From Parietichytrium sp. I65-24A (Eukaryota; Sar; Bigyra; Thraustochytrida; Thraustochytriidae): 38,570 nt of DNA. Both the position numbers and the translations under genes were made by a program. Shown in pieces: positions 19,287 through 30,227 of this stretch (position 1 is the stretch's first letter; the number at the start of each line of letters is the position of its first letter). Location: positions 1 to 38,570 of the forward strand of contig BLSF01000140.1 in NCBI GenBank assembly GCA_012862575.1, read 5' to 3'. The notes below the pieces were generated by a model that did no database searches, was not told the DNA's origin, and saw nothing but the letters and a program-made list of their open reading frames with translations.

Positions 19287-21656
19287 TCATTGAATCTCGC
19301 ACGTCCACGGCGCATTCTCCTTTCCGAGGTAATCCTCGGACATCAGGCTTTCCATTCCCTGAAGCTTATCGAAGAAACACTCCAACGCCTCCAGCGACCC
19401 GCGCACAACTGGGTCCCATTCGTTACGCTTGAAGGCCAGCCGACGCTCACTCCCAAGTGGGTCATTGAGAAGCTCTTTTCTCCTCTCCTCACTAAGTCGA
19501 TCGAAGGTGGGGCAGTGTGTCACATTTGCTATTTCAAAATGTTCTTGCACGAACTTCACCAACTCTTTTGCAATCTCTCGCGAGTTTGAAGGAGAGTCGG
19601 TGTCGAGCAAATTGGACTTGGCCAGAATACAGCCAGCAGGAGGGTATCTGCCATAAATCTTACCGGCATCATCTTTTAAACGCTCGCCGAGTAATGCCTT
19701 CCACGAATAATAATCTTTAAGGGCTTTCAAGGCTTTTCTACAATTCTCGACGTCCGCCTCCATCTTCTTCACTTTCTTCTCAAGGTCACTGGCTGCTTGC
19801 TCATCTTTAGCTGCCTTCGTGCGCTTCGCCGTCTCGTCAGCGTCCTCGAACAAAATTTGCGCTTCTTCAGCAAGTGTCTCTGCATCTTTCAGCTTCTCGA
19901 AAAGATCATCGAAATCTAACTTGTAATTTCGTACCTCTGTTGCATCTAGCACCAGCACGAGAACTCCCTCTGGCCACTTGCCGTACCTGTGAAGCTCACC
20001 GAGTGCTCGAACAGGCGCGGCTTCCTCGAGAATTATTCGTCCCGCATCACAAGATTCGATCGGGTCCAGGAAATTGTTCGGGACTTTATGTCCTTCTTTG
20101 CCGTTGGCACGGAATAGAAATCCGTTGATGATCATGTGATCAGGTTCGGTTCGTCCTGTGTCTCGCTCGACCCGATTGTTGTACGTGATTGCACTGCTGC
20201 TCAAATAAGTATAAGTGCTGTCCCTGCCAGCAACGTTCCAGGTGCCCATCACAGACGACTTGCCCGCACCTTCCGGACCGTATAAGGTGATCGGAATATT
20301 GAGGTAGTTGCTTCCTTCTTCTTTGTAAACGGGTCTGAACCAGCCTTCGTAGTACTGGTTGGATTCACTGCTGTTCGAGTTCTTGGAAAAAAGCAAATCA
20401 GCTCGTACGTGAGACTGGATGCGAAAGTTTTGCCAGCGGAGAGTGGCGAGCTTTCCGGATGACCGTCTCGCATCTTCCACCTTGGCATTTTGCTCGTTCC
20501 GACTCAGGCGCTTCAAATTCTCATAAATCTTCCTGTCAAAGAACACGATCTCGTACCTGTAGTGCCACTTGGTGCGTGTTGCATCATGACGGCTTGTCGT
20601 GACCCCAATACCCGCGAGATTTGGCGGAATGGCTCCAGTTTTACTATTCGCCATTAGAAACTCGCCATCGGCTTTGCTCAACTTGGAGGCGAGATTGACA
20701 CAAAAGTTTCGCTCAGATTCGGTCATATCGATCTCGGCAAAATCAATTGTGGTCCTCCTGGTGGTATAATCGCCTTTGCATGCAAGTGGTGATCAGCTTT
20801 TTGAAGTCGGTGCCATGCCATCCACCTGCCTGCGGTGTTTGGCGGAAAAAGTACCAGCCTTCCGGGACCACGTCTGCCACTGGTAGCTTATCAGACTCTA
20901 TGTCTCTCTTTGGTTCCTGATTTTCCACGTAGACGATACTCGCGATGTCACTGTCGTGTGTCGCTTTCGTCGAGTTGCCACCGCCAATTCCAACGTTCAT
21001 CGCATCGCCTGCTATTGCAGATGCAAGAGATGGCACTGGAACAGGGAAGAAGATCTCGGCAGTGTTCTGGCGCAACACGTCTTCCAAACCGCTCTTGGAG
21101 TACGCGGTGGTGATCCGATTAGCTTTCACATGCTGGCAGATTTCTCTGAATTCTTGGTGCCGACACTCCTCCATCTCCCGGTCAAAACTGTGCACCTCAA
21201 AGTACCTGTTGTCGCTGGGGTTCAAATGATGCTTGTAAAGTTTGTTTGTCTCGAACGGAAGATTGCCACCTGGTAAGATATCAAAGTAAGTGCGGAATTC
21301 GTTGGCGCGGCTTTGTTCGTAAGTGTACACACCAACGAGTCCACGATCCACTCGATGAACAACGCTTTGACCCTTGAGCTCTTGAACTCCAGGGTGATCG
21401 TAGCGAAGTTCTTTGATGGCGTTCAAACAGAAACAGAGTCCCACATCGTTACAAGCACGAGGCCAGGTCGGGGATTGTCTCCGGACGGGTATTCGCTCGT
21501 GGTCGTCACACCTTTTGCCTCGAGTTGGCTGCGTGCGCGAGTGGTGCTGCCTGGCACAATCGACTTGATCTTGTTGAAGAGCGACTTATTTCTCGACGGC
21601 TTGCTGGCTTGCTGTGGTGGTGGTGGCGGCGGTGGGTTGCTCCTGCTGCTCGACAT
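19287..21656 (-). CDS. P-loop NTPase/GTPase-like protein with CaaX-like end, two frame changes
   Basis: Three consecutive minus-strand frames appear to be one gene: 21656-21423 (Pro-rich start with seven prolines and a basic stretch), 21444-20743, and 20726-19287, whose coding-like sequence extends in frame upstream of its ATG to about 20775. The breaks are near 21440-21470 and 20750-20780, each explained by one base. The last part has Walker A GPEGAGKSS (residues ~151-159 of that frame), LVLVLDATE as a possible Walker B, and AKSNLLD as a possible NKxD-like base-recognition motif, with a coiled coil (DEQAASDLEKKVKKME) between. The final four residues CEIQ fit a CaaX box. Total about 780 residues. 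The family is not recognised; GTPase activity and membrane anchoring are inferred. Confidence 0.55.
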
Positions 21657-23318
21657 CTTGCCGCGCTATTGAGCGTCTGCGCGGAAACAACTTGCTGTTC
21701 AATTTCCCCAGCCAGCTAGCTACTGTTCTAGATAGCTTCTCTTAATACGTCATACCTACCTGAATGGGTTGAGGCACATCTATTGGTCTGTGTATGAATC
21801 GTCGTAGTACGTACTCAATTGCATTGTTTCTTGAATCACTTGAATCCTTGAATTCCCTTGACGAGTGTGCGAAAATCGACAACTCCTTAGTCGCAGAACT
21901 AGAATTCACAATTAGAACAACTTTCGCTCCGTTGTGTGTACTCTCCGTACCGTACCTTCACCGCTAGCGTGATGAAAACACAAATGTGCGACTTTTCTCG
22001 GGAACTGAGGTTCACCATTTGACACCATTCGAGGCCACATTCACCATTTGACACCGCCTAGGGCCATAGACGTGACGTCGTTCATTTTGTTCTTTACAAC
22101 TCCAGGAAGCTTGATGTTGTTCGTTGCAGAACTCAAAGAATGATCGTTTATTCTGTGACAGTTGCCCCACCCGACCTAGGTGTGGTTAGGTTGTGATAGT
22201 TCCTTTTATTCCTCGAACAATGGTTGTTGACTTTCCCAGATCCAGAGGAAGTCAACCAGTAGACTTCCGGTAGTCCTCGGTGAGTCTTCCAGTAGACTTC
22301 CCTACTACATGGGATCCATGTTAGTCCACGGTCAAACCTTCACCAGACACAGTGTCCTATCCTGCTTTCAGGGGAATGAATGTCTGGGACCATGTTCCAC
22401 GCTCGGGTAGACTTTCTTTCACCAAAGTAGAACCGGTGGAAATACCGTAATTGTACCTTGATACTGACACTGTGTTGTGTATATAGTATGAATATGAGCG
22501 TATATACCAGAGCAGCCATTTGCTCCTACCTCAGGGGTTACAGCTGCTCGCTGCCAGTGTTGTTCGCTTTCGCCGGAACCGCCGGAACTGGATTCTGAAT
22601 TCTGGTTGCATGGTGCTGTCAAAGAGCCTATGCACCGAATAAGCATGACTCTTGATCACAGTTATAATTCGAGTACCTATCAAGTGTGAGTTTAGTCGAC
22701 CTCTCTCCTCCTGGTCCTGGTGGAGGGCCGCCTGGCATGCCATGATGCCACCAGGCATACCGGCATTTTCGAAAAGCTGGGCTCGTGCTTGCCCCATGCT
22801 TCGAAGCCGGGCGGCGATTCTATCGGCGCATGAGACTGGGTCCAGTCCTTCGGACTTTCAATTTGGCGTGGAAGCCACTAGGTTCGCACGAGCAACTCAT
22901 CGGGAAGCGCGTCCCACGTTAGTCGGGCGGAATCCCCAAGCGAGGTGACCATATCTGACTCCCCCTTGCGATGATGGCGACATGTTCCCCGTGCGAACAT
23001 GTCGCCAATCATGAAGCTCCGCTTGATGATTGCCAGCTCATCTTCCGTATTGGCAGCGTCGTTTCGAAGGATGAAGTGCGGAAAGTAGAGGGAAGTTGGG
23101 GCGGAGCAAATGAGTAAACTCGCTGGAGAAATAGAGTTGGTTATTTTGTTTATGTTGCCTGTATTGGGTAACGGGCGGACGAAAGTTAGTCGAAGCCATC
23201 TTGTTTTCTGGCTCGATTTGGTCGGGATTCAGCGAGCAGTAAAGCCATGATAACAACTTTGCAAAAGAGGGCTTCACTAACGTGGATAGTTTCAGGTCTC
23301 AGAAGAGAGATGTGTTTC
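21657..23318. other. Long intergenic region
   Basis: No full gene is seen. Short direct repeats occur: TTCACCATTTGACACC twice near 22010-22055, and CCAGTAGACTTCC twice near 22255-22305. A minus-strand stretch at about 22700-22850 reads as a ~50-residue coding-like segment (RIAARLRSMGQARAQLFENA and on) bounded by stops, possibly an isolated exon. A short inverted repeat GCCTGGCATGCCATGATG lies inside it. Confidence 0.4.
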
Positions 23319-24392
23319 TCAGAGCCATAGCATCATGAAATCAAACACCCCCATCCAGTTGCCCTCCGAGAACGATTCGGCTACACACGACGCCCATCTA
23401 CTTGTTGAGCGAGACTGCAACTCAATCCATGGTGCTTCCCAATAACTTATATCCCCCCGAGCAAAGATGAACAGATCTAAACCTCCGCTCAGCAATGTAA
23501 CTAGGCCGAAGCACAGCGCAAAGTGGCGCAAATTCGAAATGTGAATGCCTCTTCTCTCGAGAAAAGTAGCAACGGGATATATCACAAGCCAAATCCCCAA
23601 AGCAAATGGAATTGTCCATCCGAGAAACACTATGCTACCAATCACCGCAACTAGCCCAGGACCAAACCATAGCAGGATGGTAAATGCAACAACATACTTC
23701 ACAGCAATGGTGAACCGGAAAATGAGCACATCCATGGAGACCCGCATACAGCAGTCCAACAGACCCTGGTTCCCCGTTCTCAGTTTCCCATCTGTTCTAT
23801 CATCATCCTCGTCGTATCCGCAAAGCTTGACTAAGGAGTAGGCATATCCCATGCTATCGGTGGGATTCTCCCAAGTCCCTTCGGAGTCGAACGTCCCTGT
23901 AATCAAGGCTGTCCATCCCGAGCTGGCAAATACGACGGATCCGAAGAATAAACTATCCCCACTGTGATCGCCTTCTGGATAGTTGCTATAAAAAACATAG
24001 TAAATTAACACTGTCGAGATGATCACTTTCTCGAACTGAATGTAAAAATGGACGGTACCTCCAATACCAGCCTTTAAAAAAAGAGAGTAAAGGCAGGTCT
24101 GCCACACAAGGGAGAGAATGATGACCCACCAAGGCTTCGGCACGATCCCATATTCGCCACAGCAGTCGAGATATGTCTCGTCGGAATGGCTAAAGATGCG
24201 ACTTGCGTACTCCCTAAAAATGCACGTAAAGCTAATACCGTGGCAAACCTGCGCACCGAGAGCATGCGAACTGTTGTAGATATAGCATGGAACCTGGTAA
24301 GCTTCTGTCCCCATCTTCCTTTTGGATGGAAAATCCACTTGATACAAGATGCTTTGTCGTTTTGGGGTTTTGTTCACGACGTAAGTCGGCAA
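23319..24392 (-). CDS. Multi-pass membrane protein, unknown
   Basis: A 357-codon frame with about six hydrophobic spans: residues ~88-106, ~123-140, ~150-168, two or three between ~230 and ~285, and ~293-312. Cysteines flank the first span (DCCGEYG) and another pair precedes the fourth (LLDCCMRV). An acidic loop (YDEDDDRTDG) lies at ~193-202. No transporter or channel signature is recognised. The start is the first ATG; upstream exons cannot be excluded because the N-terminus has no signal. It is transcribed away from the membrane gene at 25355. Confidence 0.6.
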   Translation of the reverse strand: MPTYVVNKTPKRQSILYQVDFPSKRKMGTEAYQVPCYIYNSSHALGAQVCHGISFTCIFREYASRIFSHSDETYLDCCGEYGIVPKPWWVIILSLVWQTCLYSLFLKAGIGGTVHFYIQFEKVIISTVLIYYVFYSNYPEGDHSGDSLFFGSVVFASSGWTALITGTFDSEGTWENPTDSMGYAYSLVKLCGYDEDDDRTDGKLRTGNQGLLDCCMRVSMDVLIFRFTIAVKYVVAFTILLWFGPGLVAVIGSIVFLGWTIPFALGIWLVIYPVATFLERRGIHISNLRHFALCFGLVTLLSGGLDLFIFARGDISYWEAPWIELQSRSTSRWASCVAESFSEGNWMGVFDFMMLWL

Positions 24393-25354
24393 TGTTAGAC
24401 TGCCATCCCCTCATACATGGAGATAGGCTCATTCAATCATGCCCATGCTTCATTGATTCTTGGCTGCTGACAAAGCATTCACTCAAAACAAGCCTTTTCC
24501 TGGAGCACCCAGCCCGTGTGAATTGTCCATACGAGTTGTGCAGTGAGTAAATCCAATACTGTTCTGAAGAGATCACAAACTCTCATTGTGCGCTGCACAC
24601 CAATTTCAATTGTTGCTGGTTGCCTACGTCCCTCGCCCAGTGTTTTACATGCACATACTTGCCAATTTGAAGAGATTTGTTGTGAGAGAGGCCATAGATG
24701 GCCATAGTATTATCTCTACTAGGTAGCCTAACAAGCGTCCTGTAGGTAGTAGACTCATCAGATCCGTTCGCGACCCACCGTCCGAGTCGGACTCCGGACT
24801 CTGACAGTGACTCGGACTCGGACAACAACCCAGGGCGCGGCGTGCCGCGGCAACGCATGGTCCGAATCAGATCCATCCCAAATCAAGTGCGCTAGAGTTG
24901 TGAGCTGTCCATGTTGCAACAAGCGGTTGTGAAAATAATAGTTGATATATTTGTTTTCGTGGAAGGAATGAATTAACCTCATTTGTTTAGGGGAAATTGT
25001 TAGTGGTTGCCTACGTCCCTCGCACATTTTACACATTTGCGCTATTTGAATCGTTGTGAGGAATGGATTCATTCAGGGCTCGATGAGAGCCAGCGAAAGC
25101 GGGATTACGAACTGGACACCACTCGATTCTCCTACGGTACGTGTCCACTGAAGGTTAGTCTATTTGATAAAAAACTAACACAACCCAAGCACGTGAACCC
25201 AAGTATACCTTTCTTGATATCGCATAACGTGCACAAGGTAGAAGCGCAGATGACTTGAACGGTTGAGGTTTTTGACAACCATTTCCAAAACGAGGGCAAC
25301 GGGGCCTTGACCTTGAACCTCCTTAGAGGTCCGAAGCCGTGAGCAGCGATTAAA
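24393..25354. other. Divergent intergenic region with a degenerate direct repeat
   Basis: Both flanking genes point outward, so promoters should lie here. A ~50-base segment is repeated loosely: GGTTGCCTACGTCCCTCGC followed by TTTTACA and ATTTGAA occurs near 24617-24675 and again near 25002-25050. A GGACTC/GACTCGG-rich stretch lies at 24780-24820. No gene is seen. Confidence 0.45.
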
Positions 25355-26860
25355 ATGACTGAAAAGTACAAGGTATCGGACGAGACGCGCTTGGCTGTCG
25401 CTGATGTTGCATCAGAGATAAGTGAGGGCAGCACAGACGGGAGCACGATTAGCTACTCTGGGTGGCTACGCCGCGTATACGCGCTGGAGGATTTGGTCGC
25501 ATTGGTTTCTGCCGCTGTGCCCACATCACTTACAATTTACTCTGTCGTGCTCCAAATCCAAAGCGCCGTGGTAGACAGTGATGGATTGAGCTGGCGCATG
25601 TTCGGGTCCATATCGACTAGCGTGAGCATCACCGTATGGTACCTGACTCTTTGTGCCATGCTCCTTCTCCACGTCGCAATATCACGAGACACCCGAAATG
25701 AGGCGAGCTTTGCGGTCATGCAAGCGCTAGGCATACACAATTCAAAGTCAGAGGCGGGACTGTATCGTGCTATTTGGCTAAGTTTATTAAAGACCCTCAT
25801 GTTGTGGATAGAGGTTGCTTTGCCATGCTTTGACGTGCTCCAGACACTCTTCGCAATGGAGGTGGGGGATAGTACTTACACCAACCCGTTGATCGCACAC
25901 TATATCATCTGTATGCTTGTGATAACCACGTTTCATGCCGCCATCGGGTGGCGGCTTGTCGGATCAGATTCCGTCATGCTAGACTTGAAGAGGACTGAGC
26001 CGAGCTCGGCATCCGTTTGGGTCTTCCGCCTCGTAATGCTTCTTTTTATTCTGCCGTGCACTTTATTTCTTACTGTTTTCCGCTTCATGGCAATGTCAAA
26101 TATTGTTGGCTTGTGGTTCATTTGCGGGTTGGCTTTTGCAGACCTTGCCGTCATGAAGATGGTTTCTCGATTCATGAATGGAGCAAATGCGCGACTATAC
26201 ACCAGTCCGCCTGCTTTAGCATACGAGTTCAACTCACATGACATGAACCAGCATGCTCACCTCAAGTTTGCTTTCGATCACTTTCGCTATGGGGCCATGC
26301 TGTCTTTGCCGATGGTTGGCCTTAGCATCTACTGGACCGCACGTCTCTCTGCGGATTTTGGCCTCACATTGGCGGATATAGGCAGCAAGATCTTCCTTCT
26401 TCATAGCGGACTCCTCGCCGAAAGCAGCACGTACAAATTGCTTTTAGCTCTACGCATCATCCGCATCCTGATATTTTTCGTAAAGCCCCTGTGCAAGGCG
26501 TTGATTCGGCGCCAGCTTCGGAAGCTGAAAAGACTTTTGGGGCAATTTGTTGAACTGGCCACAACACTCTTTGTTGTTGTGGTACTTGGAGCCCTCGTTG
26601 AGGAGCAAATCTTCATCATCAAAAAGCTCAGCAGTGAGCTGGAAAAAGTCCAAAAGAAAGTCGAAGAGATGCCTGACAAAGAGTCCAAAGTTTATAAGAA
26701 GTTGAAAGAGTTCTTTGAAAAGGTACAGTCTGCCGTTGGGGAAAAGCGACAGGAGCTGGAAGGCCTCCAGGAAGCACTAAAGCTTCGCGAAGCCGAACTT
26801 GCGCAGGAGCTTCTAGATGCAGCAGAACTTGCCAATAAGCTCGTCACAACTTTAGCATAA
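25355..26860 (+). CDS. Polytopic membrane protein with C-terminal coiled coil
   Basis: A 501-codon frame. Hydrophobic spans lie near residues 46-66, 88-110, 138-165, 186-208, 228-250, 252-275, 313-332 and 398-418, giving seven or eight passes. The last ~85 residues (after EEQIFIIKKLSSELEK) are a strongly heptad-like, Lys/Glu-rich coiled coil ending in LANKLVTTLA. The plan suggests a membrane protein that multimerises or is tethered through a cytoplasmic coiled coil. No family is recognised. The start ATG follows an open UTR-like region. Confidence 0.7.
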   Translation: MTEKYKVSDETRLAVADVASEISEGSTDGSTISYSGWLRRVYALEDLVALVSAAVPTSLTIYSVVLQIQSAVVDSDGLSWRMFGSISTSVSITVWYLTLCAMLLLHVAISRDTRNEASFAVMQALGIHNSKSEAGLYRAIWLSLLKTLMLWIEVALPCFDVLQTLFAMEVGDSTYTNPLIAHYIICMLVITTFHAAIGWRLVGSDSVMLDLKRTEPSSASVWVFRLVMLLFILPCTLFLTVFRFMAMSNIVGLWFICGLAFADLAVMKMVSRFMNGANARLYTSPPALAYEFNSHDMNQHAHLKFAFDHFRYGAMLSLPMVGLSIYWTARLSADFGLTLADIGSKIFLLHSGLLAESSTYKLLLALRIIRILIFFVKPLCKALIRRQLRKLKRLLGQFVELATTLFVVVVLGALVEEQIFIIKKLSSELEKVQKKVEEMPDKESKVYKKLKEFFEKVQSAVGEKRQELEGLQEALKLREAELAQELLDAAELANKLVTTLA

Positions 26861-27293
26861 CATAACTTTAGCATTGTCTCTTCGTTTTTTTCCGCAACCT
26901 CTAGAGGTCGAATTTTTTTACTGTTAATTAGTGGTTATACTTGAGATTGTTGGTAAACCTCTGTCAATCTGTGGCAATTATTCATAAAAAAGCATTCTTC
27001 AAGAACCTAATTGTGTGTTCTTCATGAATATTCTATGGGGACCTGCTTGAACGGCTCATTTTTCATACCCTCGGGAAAAGTGAAAAAAAGTGTTTTTGGG
27101 AGGAGTTTAAATTAATAAAGGGTATCGGCGACAAAGTAAGGGTCGCGGGAATAAGTGCTCCAAGGCACCCTCCTGACAAATATTTCGCCGGAAGGGTGTC
27201 AGTAGACCCCCGACCCCACCTTCCTTGAAGGTACGTACACGTACGTACGTAGTACACACGCACTTGAGTACTGGTGACTCAATACGGTGCTTC
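26861..27293. other. Intergenic region, AT-rich then repeat-rich
   Basis: No gene is seen. The first ~200 bases are AT-rich and probably include the 3' UTR of the upstream gene. A GTACGTAC microrepeat lies at 27230-27252. Confidence 0.4.
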
Positions 27294-27425
27294 AGTTCTA
27301 TGCTTCATCTACGCAGGAGCCCCACCAGTTCTATGCTTCTTCTACGCAGGAGCCCCACCAGTTCTATGCTTCTTCTACGCAGGAGCCCCACCAGTTCTAT
27401 GCTTCTTCTACGCAGGAGCCGGTAG
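27294..27425 (+). repeat. 33-bp minisatellite, four units
   Basis: Units start at 27294, 27327, 27360 and 27393, each beginning AGTTCTATGCTTC and ending CAGGAGCC. The 11-codon period keeps a frame open, but there is no sign of a real protein. Confidence 0.95.
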
Positions 27426-27817
27426 TAGTCAAGATGTGTACGTACACAAGTGTTGTCCGTTAGGGAGATCATGCAGGTGTGGTTGCTTGGGTGGATAAGA
27501 GAGAAAAAGAATAACACCACAGCAATTTGGGTGGGGTCCGGAGGAAAAGTGTCTGGCGCTGAAAGAGTTGATGGCGACTAGTACGCACCTGCGCAATGAT
27601 CCGATGATCCCACCAAAGCAACCGCACCTGCGTGAACCCCCACAACACGTGCGTACACACATCTTGACTACTATGGGCTCCTGTGTAGATGAAGCATAGA
27701 ACTGGTGTGAAGCAAGGAACCACACCTGTGATGTGATTCCCCCTAAAGGATAACGCGTGTACACATCTTGACTACTACGGGCTCCTGCGTAGAAGAAGCA
27801 TAGAACTGGTGTGAAGC
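27393..27817. repeat. ~108-bp repeat in head-to-head arrangement
   Basis: One plus-strand unit (27393 to about 27495) contains the minisatellite core, then GTAGTCAAGATGTGTAC, then CAGGTGTGGTTGCTT. Two similar units lie on the minus strand at about 27817-27710 and 27709-27600. The opposed units could fold into a long imperfect hairpin. Possibly a fragmented transposable element. Confidence 0.75.
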
Positions 27818-28020
27818 TCTGTAGGAATTGAGACGATAGCACGCTCAACAGGTGAGGATTGACAGAACGCAACATTACGTAGACAAACCATCCTTCTTGA
27901 GTAGACCGTAAAGAGGTGAGCAACAACTCCAACGCTGGTTTCCCCAAATCAAGTTGGGCAATGCCTTGAAGATTGAAGGCTGAGCAAAACCCGAACGGAG
28001 ACAACGAGATCGAGAATAGT
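27818..28020. other. Upstream region of the surface protein gene
   Basis: No feature is recognised. An in-frame ATG at 27973 lies upstream of the preferred start at 28021. Confidence 0.35.
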
Positions 28021-28986
28021 ATGGCAAGTGCACGCGTTGCAATCGCTTTGGTGGCCCTCACCGCGGTTGCCTCCGTAGAAGCAGAGAGCATCAAGGTTTT
28101 CGCGACGAACTACTACCAATCATCAAGTGAGGCAAACTGCAGCGGAGTTTTCAGACCTTTCTATGAGCCCGTGGACCGTTGCCTTCCAAGCCCATGGGGG
28201 GGTTATTACAAACGTCTGGAGATCTCCGTGAACGACAACGCCGAGGCAGGGGAGCAAGAGGTCACCAAGACCTACTTCATGAACAAAGATGACAAATGCA
28301 CAGTGCAATCCGATAAACAAGTGTTTACAGCCAAGTTTAGCTGCGCTCGGATCATGTTTGGTATCGTCCGTGACTACTCCGTGGAGGATGTAGACTCAGG
28401 CAACATCGCTTTGAGGCTTGATATGACTGGCGAAAATGCAGAAAAGTACTGCGATGAGTTCACCTCTGGCCGCAGCCTTCCTGATTTGTGGGATGCCAAT
28501 AAATACGTGTTTAATGACTTATATGTTAGAGCCAATGTTTGCTACGAGGACTCATACACGGCGGGGTCATACATAATAGACAAAGGAGAAGTGGCATTCT
28601 ATCGCGACTCCAAAAAGTGCGAGGGCGAGCCGTCTGTGAAGTCAAGGTGCCTCTCAGACATTGCGGACACTTCTCAGAAATTCCTTCTTGCAGCGGTCTC
28701 AATGGACGAAGTTCTTGCGGGCAAGCTTGCCTCTGATCCGACTGTCGCTCCAACGACAGCTTCCCCAACAGCTCCGACGATAAAGCCGACAACTGCGCCA
28801 ACGGCAGCTCCAAGAACCGCTTCACCAACTTCTCCAAAAACAGATGCGCCAACAGGATCGTATTTCGCATTGACAAATGCACCGACAACTGCTTCGACGT
28901 CCACGTCAAGTTCTGCTCCCCGAGCTATCACCGTGTTCTCCTCATATATATTTTTGTCTTTGATGTGTTTAACGCAAGTAATCTGA
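28021..28986 (+). CDS. Secreted, probably GPI-anchored surface protein with Thr/Pro/Ala-rich stalk
   Basis: Start chosen at 28021 because it gives a classic signal peptide (MASARVAIALVALTAVASVEA) with likely cleavage before ESIKV; the upstream ATG at 27973 would put charged residues ahead of it. The ectodomain has about ten cysteines, probably disulfide-paired, and no recognised fold. A stalk of PT(T/A)xPT-type repeats suited to O-glycosylation follows. The end is a hydrophobic stretch (VFSSYIFLSLMCL) with almost no cytoplasmic tail, which fits a GPI-attachment signal. Such stalk proteins are common on algal and protist surfaces. Function unknown. Confidence 0.75.
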   Translation: MASARVAIALVALTAVASVEAESIKVFATNYYQSSSEANCSGVFRPFYEPVDRCLPSPWGGYYKRLEISVNDNAEAGEQEVTKTYFMNKDDKCTVQSDKQVFTAKFSCARIMFGIVRDYSVEDVDSGNIALRLDMTGENAEKYCDEFTSGRSLPDLWDANKYVFNDLYVRANVCYEDSYTAGSYIIDKGEVAFYRDSKKCEGEPSVKSRCLSDIADTSQKFLLAAVSMDEVLAGKLASDPTVAPTTASPTAPTIKPTTAPTAAPRTASPTSPKTDAPTGSYFALTNAPTTASTSTSSSAPRAITVFSSYIFLSLMCLTQVI

Positions 28987-30227
28987 GCTATCCAAACTTC
29001 CAATGGTGACCACATGCAAACGTTGCAAGCAAGCGCCATGTATTCAACGTGGAATCAGCAGATCTCGCAAATTTATACCCTCAGTTTTAACGGAGCGATG
29101 GACAGTCATCAAATGAGCATGTTTTTTTTTTCAGTTCCCGTGCGCCTTGCCAACTCCAGAGTCCCGTTCACCAGGTTCTTCGCGATTCACAATGCTCAAT
29201 CCAGAAAACTGTCCTCTTTCATCTTTCTATTTCAACCATTATTTTACGTGACAATGGCTGCCAAGTAGATGTAGCGCTGGCGACCGAGCTGACCGCAGTG
29301 ATGCCGTATACTGCGTCAGTGACCACACTGATAACCGCGCTGACGCAGCGCGACTCACACGCACCGCTCCTCAAGCACCAGACGCGTGTGCGCATTGTTC
29401 ATTCCGCTGCGACTCGAATGCTGGATGCTGGACGAGATCCGGACGAACAAGGACCGAATTCCAACGTCCTTACACAAGTACAACTGACTATCGCCTATGC
29501 GCTTAAATTAAGGGTGAAGATGTATGGGAGAGTAGTCCTGGAGGCGAGAAATGCAGTAGGCCGCGCGGACCTCGAGGGCCCCAAGGGTGGAAGGAGCTCA
29601 ATGGAGAAGCTTCCGCTCCTGTCTTTTGCCTCTACATAAGTGCAGTGGAAAGATGTGGAATCGTTTGTGGAGGGAATGAGGAAAGGGAGGGAAGGGGTTT
29701 ATTCTTTCGACATTGTCGTATGCAATTTCGCAACCTACAATTTGGGCTAAGTGTCCCTCTCGTAGATAGACAAAATATGTAAGAAAACAAGAGTCCCACA
29801 GTATATACACAGATTATCGTTTGGACAGCAAATCACGGATAGTAAATTAGCTAAATAAGACTATGTGCTCTCATGGCCATATTCATTGTAATAACAATGA
29901 CTAAAGTAGTACTGCTTTCCAAGTATGATAAGCCACATACACGTGCCGGGAAAGGAAGGAAACTGGTAGCCGTATTACGGATACCTAAGGGGTCTAAATT
30001 TCAAAATTAAAAAAAAATCAAAAAATCGAAAAATCAAAAATCCACTTTTCTCGATTTTTCGTGTGTTTTAACTTGTATGTATTCGTCTCACCAGGTGTTC
30101 AGCCCCGAGTCTTGATTTTCTTTATCATAACAAGCAAAAGTAGCGCAATGAAGGTCAAAGCTAGGTAGTAAACCCATGAAGGAATCTCATCATTGCTTGC
30201 AGACCTCTCCAAGTTCCTTCAGAGTCA
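28987..30227. other. Intergenic region
   Basis: No convincing gene. A 113-codon frame at 29298-29639 has no recognisable feature and unremarkable composition. An A/T-rich run with repeated AAAAATC lies at 30005-30060. Short frames elsewhere are not supported. Confidence 0.4.

Larger units (their letters stand above)
16948..19724 (+). repeat. 1388-bp direct duplication split by a single N (probable assembly artefact)
   Basis: 16948-18335 and 18337-19724 match at a constant offset of 1389 bases, with an N at 18336 exactly between them. The differences I see (two near 18361-18377, two near 18323-18328) lie within about 40 bases of the N, as expected of poor contig ends. The natural reading is one locus assembled twice from overlapping contigs. 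Features inside, including the helicase relic and the P-loop C-terminus, are counted twice. Confidence 0.9.

Noticed and set aside
27305-28094. Minus-strand frames across the minisatellite as genes
   Set aside because: Frames are kept open only because the repeat is 33 bases long; no other coding signal.
29298-29639. 113-codon frame as a gene
   Set aside because: No recognisable motif, and no splice or start context supports it.
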